Positions 46,155 through 56,821 of a DNA stretch of 64,000 nt are shown here, piece by piece. The stretch is from NCBI GenBank assembly GCA_016709445.1, contig JADJMV010000008.1, forward strand, positions 124,001-188,000, in the 5' to 3' direction. The DNA comes from Phycisphaerales bacterium. Its GTDB lineage: Bacteria > Planctomycetota > Phycisphaerae > Phycisphaerales > UBA1924. The notes beneath the pieces are model-generated. The model was not told the DNA's origin. It made no database searches and saw only the letters and a list, made by a program, of their open reading frames with translations. A program made the translations under genes and the position numbers. The first letter of the stretch is position 1; each line of letters opens with the position of its first letter.

Positions 46155-48889
46155 TCAGTCCGCTTGCTTATGGATCGTCGCCCAGACCTTGCGCTTCGCG
46201 TCGAGGTCGCGGTACTCCTTGCGGCCCATCACGAGATCGGCCATGATCGTGGCGATCTCACGAGCACGCATGGTGAACCGGACCTCGAACCACTCCATGG
46301 GGCGGCCGCGAGAGTGGGTGTCCCGGGCCCACTCTGGGGGCGCAGTCGGTTTGGCGACGAGCCAACCGGTGTCCTGGAGATGGGTTGGGGCGTCCGCAGG
46401 CACCTCCCCGGCCTGCCACCGGCCACACTCACCCATCAGGTTGGTCTTGGCGGCGAGCGCGACGCTGCCGGGGAGCTTGACCACCACCTCCGCCGACTCA
46501 CCGTTCCACTCGACGAGGCGGACGACAAAGGGATGGGTGCAGGCGCCATCGGACTCGATCGCCATGCGATGGCCGGCCCAATCCGGGAGGTGTTCACCGG
46601 ACTTCATGGAGTCGCGATAGAGGGCGTGGGCGAGAACGCCGGGGGCGTTCGTGACCTCGAGGGCGCCGAAAGCACGGGGGATCGGAGCGCCATCGGCGGG
46701 GTCGCCACCACCGACGGGGCGTGCGTGCGTGCTCCGGCGGTCGATGGTCGGCTCGAGACCCGGTAGCTTCTCCCACGCTCCAAACTCCGCGGCGAGCTTT
46801 GCCCTCGCCACATCGCGGAGCGGGCCGTGCGGGATGAAGCGGAATGTCGCGGCGTAGTCTGCCTGTATCGGGCTTCGTCCCATGGGTCGTAGGCATTGAG
46901 CACCGCCTCGACGTGGTCCGGGCCGCGGAACCACTGCTGGGTCGCGTCGTGCAGGATGAGGAGCCCGGATCCGTCCCGCGCGGTCAGGTCGAGCAAGCTG
47001 TGCGAAACGACGGCGCCCTCGACGTGCTCGAACCACTGGGGGGAGGTCATCCAGTCGCCGGTGGGATACTTGCGGCTCACCGTCCCGGTGCCGTGGGCCT
47101 CGTGGATCTCGTACGCGGTATCCGCCCTGATCGCTTTCGCCTCGAACGCCGGGTGCACGGACATTCGAAGAGCCGCTCGCAGGCCGGGGTCGGGGCGTGC
47201 GAGCTTGTCGAGCCCGAGGACCACGACGTTGACCCCCGACTCGTCGGGCAGAATCGAGATGTTGAGACCGAACGATCCGTCGGGGTCGGCGGGCTGGTTG
47301 GGTGCCCCGGCGCTCACGTCCGGCTCGAATTCAAGATGGATCTCGCCGTTCCCCTCGTCGTAGCTCGCCTCTGCAACGCGCGGGCGTACCCACCTCGATC
47401 CGTTGACCACTTGTGCCAGGTCGAACAGCGGTGCATTCTCCTTCACAACGCCGCTGGGGTGGCTCGGAGCCCGGACCTGGGTGACAAGCCCACGCTCGGT
47501 ATCCACGTCAACCTCCAACCCTCCTCTCTTGAGGGTCCACACCGCGCCGCGCGTGACAACCTTTGCAGGGTGCGGACAGGCAGGGTGATCACCCCCCGGC
47601 GCGTATCCGAACGGCGGGATCTCGAGAACCTCGGCGTCGGGGCCGTCGCGGTGCACGACAACCCGCCGAGTCCAGCCGAGCGCATTGCAGGCGAGTGGCT
47701 TGCCTGCCTGGTCCTTGAGTCTGGCATGCGTCCGGCCGAACACCTCCGAGGCGGCATCCTCGGAGCGCTGCATCTGGTGGTATCCGATGAAACCGCAGAG
47801 TCCCTCACACTCGTGGTTGTCATGATGCTGCGATGCGAGGAGTTCTCTCCACGCCTCGTCAAGTTCCCAGGTCGGATAGACGTCCCAGGATGGATAAGGA
47901 CGCCCGAGGAGACCTGCAACCGAGGCCAATACCTCAGCGGACAAGACGAGTCGCTCGACGTCCCGTGAGGTGCGGGGGTGCCGGTCCGCATTCTTGCCGA
48001 GGAGCATCCCATGCCACACCTGGTCCATCGAGTAGGCCCGAACCGGCGGGCCGGCCATCGGACCGTCGACCGTATCGATGGCGGCAAGCTCCGCGATCAG
48101 ATCTGCGCACGTCCCCGTTCGCAGATCGAATCGTGGATCCCCAAACAGCTCCTTCAAACGCGGCAGCAGCACCTCGCTCCGACACATCCAGTCCTTGCTG
48201 GGCATGAGTTCGAGCCACTGCACGATGACCGGTGAGGACAGCTCATTGATGAGCCCCAACTCCAGCAGCCCGTCGAAGTCCTCGGGCCACTGATGCACGT
48301 TCAGGTCGTTCCGAGGGAGCGTCGGCAGACGCGTCCCGTCGACCCCCTCCCAGAGGATGAGGCTGGCGTGCTCCTTGGGGATCTCGGGGGTGTGCCATGT
48401 CCACTGGAAGAAGAGATTTGCCCCCGTGAACCCGCACGAGCTGAGGACCTGAGGGAGTTGCGGGAAGAAATAGAATTCCTCCTCCCAAAACGTCTTCGGT
48501 CGCACTCCGAGCAGCCGGCGGACGCTGCGCACCCCATAGGTGAACTGTCGGACGTTGCTCTCGCCGGGCTGGAAGAGCCCATAGGGCTGCCCGTACGAGC
48601 ACCCCACCGGCTCGATCGCCCCTGCCTGCACCGCCGCGCGCAAGTCCGCGAGCGTCTCGGGGCATTCGGCCGCCATCTTCTCGTACCCGATCCCGTCGAA
48701 ATTCACGCAGCCCTTCGCGCCCGTCTCGCGGCAGAGATGCAACATGTCGGCCACGCACCCCGGGAGCACGTCGTAGCCCCAGAGCCACTGCATGTCGACC
48801 CAATGCATGTGATTGCCAAACGTGTAGTACAGGGGCCGCCGTTCACCGCTCACGGTACGTCTCCAATCGATGGGGCTTCCGGCCCGCAT
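46155..48889 (-). CDS. GH38-like alpha-mannosidase, frameshifted
   Basis: The restored product is about 911 residues. The start region LYYTFGNHMHWVDMQWLWG has the His-x-His-x-Asp pattern of the GH38 metal site. Further motifs are FWEEEFYFFPQLPQV, WTWHTPEIPKEHASLILWEG, and ELLASQHHDNHECEGLCGF, which resembles the second metal-binding region. A beta-sandwich C-terminal half follows. Near 46862-46863 the frame breaks: WDEAR reads on as ADYAATFRFIPHGP in the next frame if one G is missing. The product ends at 46155. ATG 48889 has GGAG 5 bases before it, and GTG 48853 is an alternative with GGAG 8 bases upstream. No signal peptide is seen. It follows the DNA methylase gene by 18 bases. Confidence 0.75.
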
Positions 48890-48907
48890 GGCACTCCGGC
48901 CGGCAGT

Positions 48908-50674
48908 CTACCGAGGACTCGCCCTCCTCATCCACCAATCCGTCAGCGCGCTTCCTTCAACGCCATATGCCTCGTTCGAAATGGCCGCAAATTCGCGAAG
49001 GCTTGACTCCTCCGGACCCTGCTCGCACAGCGCACGGTAACAGGCCGCCGCGCGGTCCCATGCCGGGGATACAGTGGGCATCGGGACGCGCCGCAGCAGC
49101 GAGGCGCTCGGCTTTATCGCCCCGAGGGACCGCGCGGTACCGAACGACTCGGACCCCACCCAGGCGGAGATCGCCGGGGAGGAGAGCGCAGCCCCGACAT
49201 GCCACAGATCCTCTCGATGATGCGGAGTCACGATCACGACGGGGGTCAACGCGACCGCAATCCCCGACGGGTCCGCGGCCACCTCCATCACTCGGCTCTG
49301 GGTGGCGACCAGGAGCTTCGGACGACGCTGTGCCAGGATGACCGCCGCCAGCGGCCCTGACGCGTCCGCGCGAACGGGTGGACGCTTCCAATCCCGCCCG
49401 CCGATCCTGCTCGTCCGTTTCCCCCAGCGCAGCACGAAAGGGTCGATCAGACCGACCGGGACCACCGGGAGATACTCGCCGCCAAGCGATTCCTCCTCCC
49501 GCACGCACTCGACGAGCCCGCGGACGATGGCGTAGTACTCGTCGCGGAATCCCGCCGTGACGTCAGCCAAGGCGCCAAGCTCCACGTCCGAGCTCGGCCG
49601 CACGCCGGGAATGCCGACCAGCCCGGATGCCACCGGACCCCAATTCGAGGTCGCGGGCGGATCGGTCGGCTTCTCTGGGAGGAACGCCGAGCCCGTCGAG
49701 CGGGCGACTAGGCCGGGCTGCCCGCCCCGCTCGAACACAATCGCGATGGTCCGCACGCCCGCGTCGAAGACGCCATCGCGATCGAGCCAGAGCGAACGCA
49801 ATGTGCCGACTGCACCCACGCGCTCCCGCACGGCCGCAGCATCCCGCGATGCCAAGGTCGACACGGGGAGCACCAATCCCACCCGTCCCCCGGGGGGCAC
49901 GGACTCGACCCCCAACTGCAAGAACAGGGCCGCCGGATCGGTGTAGGAGCGCACGGACGGCCCAAATCGCTCCCGCAGCCGCTTGGCTACCTCCGGACGG
50001 CGGGCCGTGTTGGCTGCGAGTTGACTCAGGAAGGGGGGATTCCCGACCACGACATCGCATCCCCGATCCCAGACATCGCCGGCGAGGCTGTCCCCGACCC
50101 GGACGCAATGGTCACACGCTTCCGGCCCCATCCTCCCGCCGAGTTCCAGCCAGATCGCCAACCGACACAGCGAGGCCGCGGCCGGATCGATGTCCGTACC
50201 CATGAGCGCGCCCGAAATGCGGTCGAAACCGAGCCCAGGCCGAGCCGCTCGGATCTGCCTCGCCGCCTCGCCCAGGAAGGCGCCGCAACCACAAGCCGGA
50301 TCGAAAACGACAGGCGCCGTGTCCAGGGGGCCTGAATCGAGCAATGGACGGAGCGTCACGTCGAGCAGATGGCGCACCAGGGCCGGAGGCGTATAGAAGA
50401 CCCCCCGTTGCCGCCGGCTCGCGGTGGCCTCCCGGGCCGCGATCGCATCAAGGGCTCCCTGATGGGCGATGCCGAGCCACTGGGCGTCAATCGGAGGCCA
50501 CGACTCCGATGCTGCCAGCAATCCTGCACGTTCAGACTCTTCTGGTCTGGATCGGGGGAACGCCTCGGATCCGGGTTCGAGTGAGAATCCCGCTCGCTCG
50601 ACAATGACCCCGCGCAGCAGCGCGACGGCCCGCCCGATCGCCTCAGATGCGGGCAGATTCTCCCTGAGCCGCAC
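48908..50674 (-). CDS. N6-adenine DNA methylase (Eco57I/TaqI-like), orphan
   Basis: This protein of about 588 residues carries a SAM-binding motif I, VFDPACGCGAFLGEAA, near residue 115, and motif IV NPPFL, in VVVGNPPFLSQ near residue 200. These are the marks of gamma-class N6-adenine methylases. A preceding helical segment (TASRRQRGVFYTPPALVRHL) is the usual amino-terminal part of Eco57I/PglX-type enzymes. The C-terminal half, with VPVGLIDPFVLRWG, may hold a target-recognition domain. No restriction nuclease motif is visible in the same protein or in neighbours. The start is uncertain: no ATG in frame follows the preceding gene, so I used GTG 50674. Position between GH172 and GH38 genes is unusual. 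A regulatory, non-restriction role is possible. Confidence 0.75.
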   Translation of the reverse strand: MRLRENLPASEAIGRAVALLRGVIVERAGFSLEPGSEAFPRSRPEESERAGLLAASESWPPIDAQWLGIAHQGALDAIAAREATASRRQRGVFYTPPALVRHLLDVTLRPLLDSGPLDTAPVVFDPACGCGAFLGEAARQIRAARPGLGFDRISGALMGTDIDPAAASLCRLAIWLELGGRMGPEACDHCVRVGDSLAGDVWDRGCDVVVGNPPFLSQLAANTARRPEVAKRLRERFGPSVRSYTDPAALFLQLGVESVPPGGRVGLVLPVSTLASRDAAAVRERVGAVGTLRSLWLDRDGVFDAGVRTIAIVFERGGQPGLVARSTGSAFLPEKPTDPPATSNWGPVASGLVGIPGVRPSSDVELGALADVTAGFRDEYYAIVRGLVECVREEESLGGEYLPVVPVGLIDPFVLRWGKRTSRIGGRDWKRPPVRADASGPLAAVILAQRRPKLLVATQSRVMEVAADPSGIAVALTPVVIVTPHHREDLWHVGAALSSPAISAWVGSESFGTARSLGAIKPSASLLRRVPMPTVSPAWDRAAACYRALCEQGPEESSLREFAAISNEAYGVEGSALTDWWMRRASPR

Positions 50675-50739
50675 CGCCGCGGCCGCGAGTGCTTCAACTC
50701 CCTCCGGCGGGCCCGGGCGGGTTGGGCTCGCCTTGCGTG

Positions 50740-52770
50740 CTACTTCGCAGCCTCCCCGACCACCACCGCGTCGAGCCCGAAGAACGCCTTGGTGCCCTGG
50801 GAGGCGGGGTTCCCGCCCACGACCTCGGCGCGGATCACGAACGCCCCGTCCCGCGGGGCGAATGTACCCAACTCCACCGGCCCTGTGGGTTCGGCCACGC
50901 CCTGGCGTCCGCTGTAGGCATCGAGCACCGTTCCGGCCCGCTCGCCATTCACGGTGAAGCTGACAATGCCATAGTCCCAGCTCTTGGTGGCATAGATCGT
51001 GAGCTTCTTCGCCGCCGTGCCTTCCGCAGGAACCTTGAGCTCGATGTAGTCGCCCGTCGCGCGGCCCTGCATCCAGAGCTGGGTATTGCCGCTCCACTTG
51101 TCGCGACCGAAGCCCATCATGTCCTGCGGGCCGTAGGCGAGCCCCTCGCTGTGCCCCACGACCTCGAGTTCCTCCGCCTCGACCGCGCCCGGAATCCGGA
51201 ACGGCGGGGGCAGGGGCGCCGGGTCGACGACGCCCTTGGCCGCCTCTTCCGGCTGGGCGGGCCGGTTGGTGGCGCCGCCCGGGCGCATGTAGAGAAACGT
51301 TGTCGCGGCGTAGGTGATATCGCACTCCGCCCAGTGCCAGACCTCGATGTCGGTCTTGATCGACTTCGTAAATGGGATCCCGTCGAGCAAACGCACTCGA
51401 GCCACGGTGGTGTGGCCGTAGTTGCCCGGTCCGTCGCAGCGTGGCTGGGCGTGGAACGGTCCATTAAAGGGCTCGGGGCAGCACCATGCGTAGCCGTAGT
51501 AGTCCTCTGTCCCGGTGCCAAAGTGGCTGGGGAAATCCTCACCGTCCACGTAGATCTTCTCGTCCCCCTCGCCCCACCAGTCCGTGACGGGGTTCGAGAC
51601 CGAGAGGGTGTCGCCGACATACACGCCCTCGCCGGTCGCCTCTACGTAATTCCAGTCCCTCATCGGGCGTGTATGGATCGGATCTTCCTGCCTCCACCTC
51701 GCCACGAAGTGCATCGACCGCTCGTCCCAAGTCCACGCATCCGAGGCCACGCCGAAAGCCAGCGTCACCGGCTCGCTCCCATAGTTGTGCAGCAGCAACG
51801 TTCCGGCGCTCTCGTACGGCATCAGCCAGCCCGACCGGAGCACCTGGGACTTGGGGTCGACATGGCTCACCCACGTCTCGACCTTGTTGGGGAGCGGACC
51901 TGAGAGGAAGAAATCGCCGAGCGGAGCCCATACGGTCTGCTCCCCGTCGAAAGTTCCCTCCACCACGACATTGCGGAGCGCGTCGCGCGGCGCGCCCGCA
52001 TCGAGCTTCACGACGAAGTCCCGGACCGCATGCGGTCCAGCGGGCAACACGATCGAGGCTTCCCCACCGGGTCCGATCGCCGCCTTGGTCAGCCCCGCGG
52101 CGACCGTCGGCCACGGTGAGCCGAGACGCTCCTGCACGCGCCCCAGCAGGGCCGCAGCCCGCTTGAGTGCCCCGGCGGTGTACGACTCGACGCTGGTCCC
52201 TTCCTCGTAGGTGCGGTAGTTCACCTGGTAGTAGAACCCCGGCGCATCGCTGGTGATCCGGCAACTGCTCGCGTAGGGAATGGGCAGGTAGAGGTTCCAA
52301 CCCTTGCTGCGCGACTGCGAGATTGGATGCCCGACCTTGACACCCTCGGCCGACCAATCTCCGCCCAGCAGGGCCGTCATGGGGCCTTCGATCGCCGGTG
52401 CATCCGCCCCGTCGAGATAGATCCGCATATTGCCCTTGGGATTCGCGCTCCAGATCCGGACCACAGCGCCTGGCCCCTGGACATCCATCATCACCCACTC
52501 GCGACGTCCGGCGTGGTCTTCCACCCGCTCGAATTGGTCAACGTCCCCGTTGGCAAACCATGTCTCGGTGTCCTCCGAACTCACGGAGTGACGGTCGTAG
52601 CTGCTCGCCTGACGGCAGGTGTACCAGGGCTCCGGCACCCTCGCCACCGCTCCCCTGTCGACCAACTCTTCGAGCAAGCCGGTAAAGGAGACCTGCTGGC
52701 CCTGGGCCGAAGCCATACCGAGGTGCAGCAACCCCACCGCCGTCGCAAACCACCAAGACTTCTGGACCAT
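50740..52770 (-). CDS. Secreted GH172 (DUF2961) enzyme with C-terminal carbohydrate-binding-like domain
   Basis: This 676-residue protein has a signal peptide at about residues 1-24 (ending ASAQGQQ). The DUF2961 core begins LLEELVDRGAVARVPEPWYT and has VDGEDFPSHFGTGTEDYYGY near residues 412-430, the most conserved patch of the family. DUF2961 is now glycoside hydrolase family 172, known for action on fructofuranose and arabinofuranose linkages. A linker rich in Pro and Ala is followed by a beta-sandwich domain of about 150 residues (GDYIELKVPAEGTAAKKL), probably carbohydrate-binding. AAGGAG lies 8 bases before ATG 52770. It follows hrpA by 50 bases on the same strand. Which furanoside it cleaves is not visible. 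Confidence 0.85.
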   Translation of the reverse strand: MVQKSWWFATAVGLLHLGMASAQGQQVSFTGLLEELVDRGAVARVPEPWYTCRQASSYDRHSVSSEDTETWFANGDVDQFERVEDHAGRREWVMMDVQGPGAVVRIWSANPKGNMRIYLDGADAPAIEGPMTALLGGDWSAEGVKVGHPISQSRSKGWNLYLPIPYASSCRITSDAPGFYYQVNYRTYEEGTSVESYTAGALKRAAALLGRVQERLGSPWPTVAAGLTKAAIGPGGEASIVLPAGPHAVRDFVVKLDAGAPRDALRNVVVEGTFDGEQTVWAPLGDFFLSGPLPNKVETWVSHVDPKSQVLRSGWLMPYESAGTLLLHNYGSEPVTLAFGVASDAWTWDERSMHFVARWRQEDPIHTRPMRDWNYVEATGEGVYVGDTLSVSNPVTDWWGEGDEKIYVDGEDFPSHFGTGTEDYYGYAWCCPEPFNGPFHAQPRCDGPGNYGHTTVARVRLLDGIPFTKSIKTDIEVWHWAECDITYAATTFLYMRPGGATNRPAQPEEAAKGVVDPAPLPPPFRIPGAVEAEELEVVGHSEGLAYGPQDMMGFGRDKWSGNTQLWMQGRATGDYIELKVPAEGTAAKKLTIYATKSWDYGIVSFTVNGERAGTVLDAYSGRQGVAEPTGPVELGTFAPRDGAFVIRAEVVGGNPASQGTKAFFGLDAVVVGEAAK

Positions 52771-52820
52771 TGCTTCGCTCCTTGTCGCACCTCGCCCGGG
52801 CTCGAGGACCATCCCGGCCC

Positions 52821-55800
52821 TCAGCCCCCAGCGTATCCGGAGATGGAGAGCCCGTCGCGCCGGACGACATCCCGGAGACGGGACCACTGATCGTCGAGCC
52901 TCGCCCCCGACACCCGCCCGACAGTCCCGAGTTCCTGGGCAAACACCGAGACTCGAAACTCCTCGAGCATCCAGCGGTAGGCGTCGGCCTCGCGCTGCAC
53001 CGCCGCCGAGCCCCCCGAGTCAGGGAACGCCTCCCGAAACTCGACCCACCGGCGCCAACGGGGCTCTACGTCCCTCCACCGCCGCTGGTCCTTGTCCAAC
53101 CCGCCCGTCGCGAGTTTGCGCAGCCGGGCCTCGGCGCCCGCGAGGTACCTCGGCAACTGTTTGAGCCGGTCCACCGAACGTTCGGAGAACGGACGCTGGC
53201 CGATCAGAAACCCGAGTTGCTCCCGGACATCCTCCTGGGTCGCGAGCCACGCAGGCGGCGTCGGGGCTTCCAGCAATGTCCGGACCGCCCGCGCCTGGCG
53301 CAGAATGCGATCGGCGACATCCATCGCCCACGTGAACGCCTCGGAGAGCGCCGGCTCGATCGCGTCGGCGATCGCATGGAATTCGCCTTGCGTGCGGACC
53401 GCCGCCAGCGGAGCAGCCTTCACCGCCGTCTCAACCACGAGCAGATGACACTCGTCCTCCAAGTCTTCACGACCGCCCAGCGCGACGTACGCCATCCGCA
53501 TGGCGCCGAGGCGGGGCCAGTCCCGAAGCATCCGGCGAACGGTCTTCCGGTGCACCAGGGCAAGCAATCGGCGCACACCCTTGCGGTGCTCGATCTCCGC
53601 CGCTTCCGGATCCGCGAGCAGCCTCAGGGACACGAAGTCCTCCCTGTCAATGATCGCCGGGTATGCCGTGACCGCCCCCTCGGAAGAGCGGACGATCGTC
53701 GAGATCGGCACCTCGCCAAAGACCCAGGACCTCGCCTCCTCGCGGCGGCACCTCGGACTGGCCAGCATTGATCGCGTCCTCGACCTCGCCGCTCACCCGT
53801 TGCTTGAGTTCGAGCAAGTCTCGGCCCTCGGCCAGCACCGCGCCGTCGGGCCCCGTGACCACCAACTTGGGCCGGAGGTGCCCGGGCACCGCCCGCGCCC
53901 GCAGGTCGGCCGCCCGGATCTCGATCCCCTTCGATCGGCCCACGAAGCTGGCAAGCGAGGTGACCAGCGGGAGGGCCGGGTCGGGACCGGACGCGAGAAA
54001 CTCCTCGACCACGGACGGCACGGGACCGATCGCCCGGCGTTGCTCCTTCGGAAGCCCCCGGAGCATCTCGACGGCCCGATCCCGGACCAGACCCGGCACC
54101 AGCCAGTCAAGCTTGGCTTCGTCCAGATCGGCGAAGGCCGCCAGGGGCAGTTGCAGCACCACGCCATCATCCGGCTCCCCGGGCTCGTAGTGGTACTCCA
54201 GTTCCCGTCGGTCGCCCGCGATCTGCACCGCGTCCGGGAAGGCGACCTCCGACGGGAGTTCCTCCGCCCAAACGATAAGGTCCTGCTCGCACATGAAGAG
54301 CAGCCTCGGATGCTGCGCCTCGGCCTTGTGCCGCCACCGGTCGAAGCTCTTGCCGCTCCAAACATGGGCCGGCACACGCCGGTCGAAGAAATCGAATCGG
54401 GCGCCGGCCTCGCCCTGCAGATCCCGCCGGCGGGCCTTGGCCTCGAGGCGGCGCGTCTCGAGAATCATCCGCTCGTTGTGCTCCACAAAGTCGGCGTGCG
54501 GGCGGAACGCTCCCTCGACCAGGCCCTGCCTCAGGAAGATCTCGCGAGCGTGAGCCGGGTTGATCTGCCCATAAAGCACCCGCCGCTTCGACGGCAGCCG
54601 TAATCCGTAGAGTGCCACACGCTCCACCACGACAGGTGCCGCGGCTCGGTCATCCCACGAGGGCGTCGAATAGCTCCGCTCCAGCAGATGCGCCCCCAGC
54701 GTCTCGAGCCACTCCGGCCGGATCCCCGCCACCATCCTCGCGTAGGGGCGATCGGTCCGCACCATCTCCGCGGCCATGACCCAACGCGGCTTGCGCTCGA
54801 ACAGCCCCGACCCCGGATGCAGGAAGAACTCAGCGCCGTGCGCTCCCTGATACTCGTACCGCTCTCCCCGCAGACCGATGTTCCCCAGCAGGCCCGCGAG
54901 CAGCGCCTGATGGACCGCGTCGTAGCCCGCCGGCTTGTCATTCTGTCGGTAGCCCAAGCCCCGGACGATCCGCCCCAGTTGCTCGTGCAGGTCCTCCCAC
55001 TCGCGCAGGCCCCTCCAGGAGAGAAACGAATCGCCACACCACTTCCGGTACTTGCGCGCCGACAGCTCGGCCGCCTGCCGTCTCGACTCCTCCCAGATCC
55101 GCAAGAGCGCCAGGAAGTCGGAGGAAGGATCCGCGAACGAGGCGTGGGCCGCGTCCGCGCGGTCTCTGGCCTCGAGGGGACGCTCGCGGGGATCCCTGGA
55201 CGCCAGACAGGCCGCGATGATCAGCACCTCCCGAAGGGAGCCCTCCGACGCTCCCGCGAGGATCATCCTCCCGAGGCGCGGGTCGACCGGTACGGTGGCA
55301 AGCTCGCGCCCGATTTCGGTCAGCTTGCCCTCCGCATCGATGGCGCCGAGTTCCACCAGCGCGTCGTGCGCATCCCGGATCCTGCGGGGCGAGGGCGGAT
55401 CGACAAACGGGAACTCCCGCGGCTCCCCCAAACGCAACGCCTTCATCCGAAGGAGAACCCCGGCGAGGTTGCTCCGGACGATCTCGGGGTCCGTAAACAG
55501 CACCCGGTGCTGATAATCGTCCTCGGCGTAGAGCCGGATACAGACCCCGTCGGCCACGCGCCCGCAGCGCCCGGCCCGCTGATCGGCCGAGGCCCGCGAG
55601 ATCGGCTCGATCTCGAGCCCCTGGACGCGAGACCGCGAGCCGTATCGGCTGATCCGGGCCAGCCCGGTGTCCACTACGTAGTGCACGCCCGGCACCGTCA
55701 CGGAAGTCTCCGCGACGTTCGTCGCCAGGATGATCCGACGCCGTTCGTGGCTCTGAAAGGCCCGAAGCTGATCCGCCGCCGAGAGCCTCGCGTAGAGCGG

Positions 55801-56724
55801 CAACACCTCGGCCCCCTTCGCCGCCGCACCCCCCGACTCCCGCAGGGCCGCCGTCGCTTCTCGGATCTCCCGCTCTCCAGGCAGGAACACCAGCACATCT
55901 CCCGGACCCAGGGCCGCGGCCTCCTCGACCGCGTCGACGATCGGGCGGGTTGGTTCGACCTCCGCCCCCGACTCGGGCGGCCGGTAGCGGACCTCGACCG
56001 GGTACATGCGACCGGAGACCTCGATGACCGGCGCGCCGTCGAAATGGCGACTCAGCTTCTCGGGGTCCAGCGTCGCGGACGTGACGACCACCCGCAGATC
56101 GCGCCGCCGGTCGAGCAAGCGCTTGAGGTAGCCGAGCAGGAAGTCGATGTTGAGACTCCGCTCGTGCGCCTCGTCGATGATGATCGTGTCGTACGCCAGC
56201 AACCCCCGGTCGCGCCGGAGTTCGGCGAGCAGCACACCATCGGTCATGACCTTGATGTAGGTCCGCGGGTTGGTCGAGTCGTCGAACCTGACCTTGAACC
56301 CCACTTCCCGCCCGAGTTCCACCCCCATCTCCTCCGCCAGACGCCGCGAGATCGTCCGGGCGGCGATGCGCCGGGGCTGGGTGTGGCCGATGAGGCCCCG
56401 CAGCCCGCGCCCCGCACGAAGGCAGATCAGGGGCAATTGCGTGCTCTTGCCCGAGCCGGTCTCGCCACAGACCACCAGGGCCGGCCGCTCCCGCAAGGCG
56501 GCCTCGATCTCCTCGGCCTTGGCCGCGATGGGGAGTGAGAGGTCGAGCGCGGCTCGCGGGGCGGCTGCCCGGCGCTCCGAGGCCCTCAACTCCGCGCGTC
56601 GGACGGCCGCTTCCAGCTCGCGCAGGGAACCCGTCTCCCCGCGGAGCCGCTTGCCCAGGGTTGAGGCCGCCTCGCAAGAGCAGGCCCGGAGTCGGCGTCG
56701 GAGTTGTCGGGCCCGGTCGTCCAC
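52821..56724 (-). CDS. hrpA: ATP-dependent RNA helicase HrpA (DEAH box), frameshifted
   Basis: This is an RNA helicase. The restored length of 1300 residues matches E. coli HrpA. Walker A is GETGSGKSTQLP and the helicase box is IIDEAHERSLN. Motif III SATLD, HTQPRRIAARTISRRLAEEM and the conserved ASADQRAGRCGRV near residue 380 complete the core. Ratchet, OB-fold and C-terminal DUF3418 regions follow. Near 53741-53750 (GGTGCCGCCGCGAG) one extra base splits off the last 305 codons, which resume as REEARSWVFGEVPI and end at 52821. GTG 56724 is chosen because AAAGGA lies 6 bases upstream. It is downstream of a strong terminator. HrpA acts in mRNA processing and in rescue of stalled or collided ribosomes. 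Confidence 0.88.
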
Positions 56725-56750
56725 GACCAATCCTTTACCCGGTCCGAGAC

Positions 56751-56789
56751 AAAAGACAGACGCCCCCGCCACGATTGGCGGGGGCGTCT
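56751..56789 (-). terminator. Rho-independent terminator after the dockerin-type gene
   Basis: A 14-base, nearly all-GC stem (56758-56771 with 56776-56789) encloses a 4-base loop. Reading on the minus strand it is followed by TGTCTTTTG. It lies 33 bases after the stop of the gene at 56822-58813 and just before hrpA, so it separates the two. Confidence 0.85.
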
Positions 56790-56821
56790 CGGGGTCGATC
56801 TGCTCTGGCGGGGGCCGGCGC

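Noticed and set aside
13317..53750. Programmed ribosomal frameshifting as an explanation for the frame breaks
   Set aside because: The sites share no slippery heptamer or downstream structure, go in both directions, and hit unrelated genes.
54688..56538. A 616-residue plus-strand frame opposite hrpA
   Set aside because: Antisense shadow of a helicase gene with intact DEAH-box motifs.
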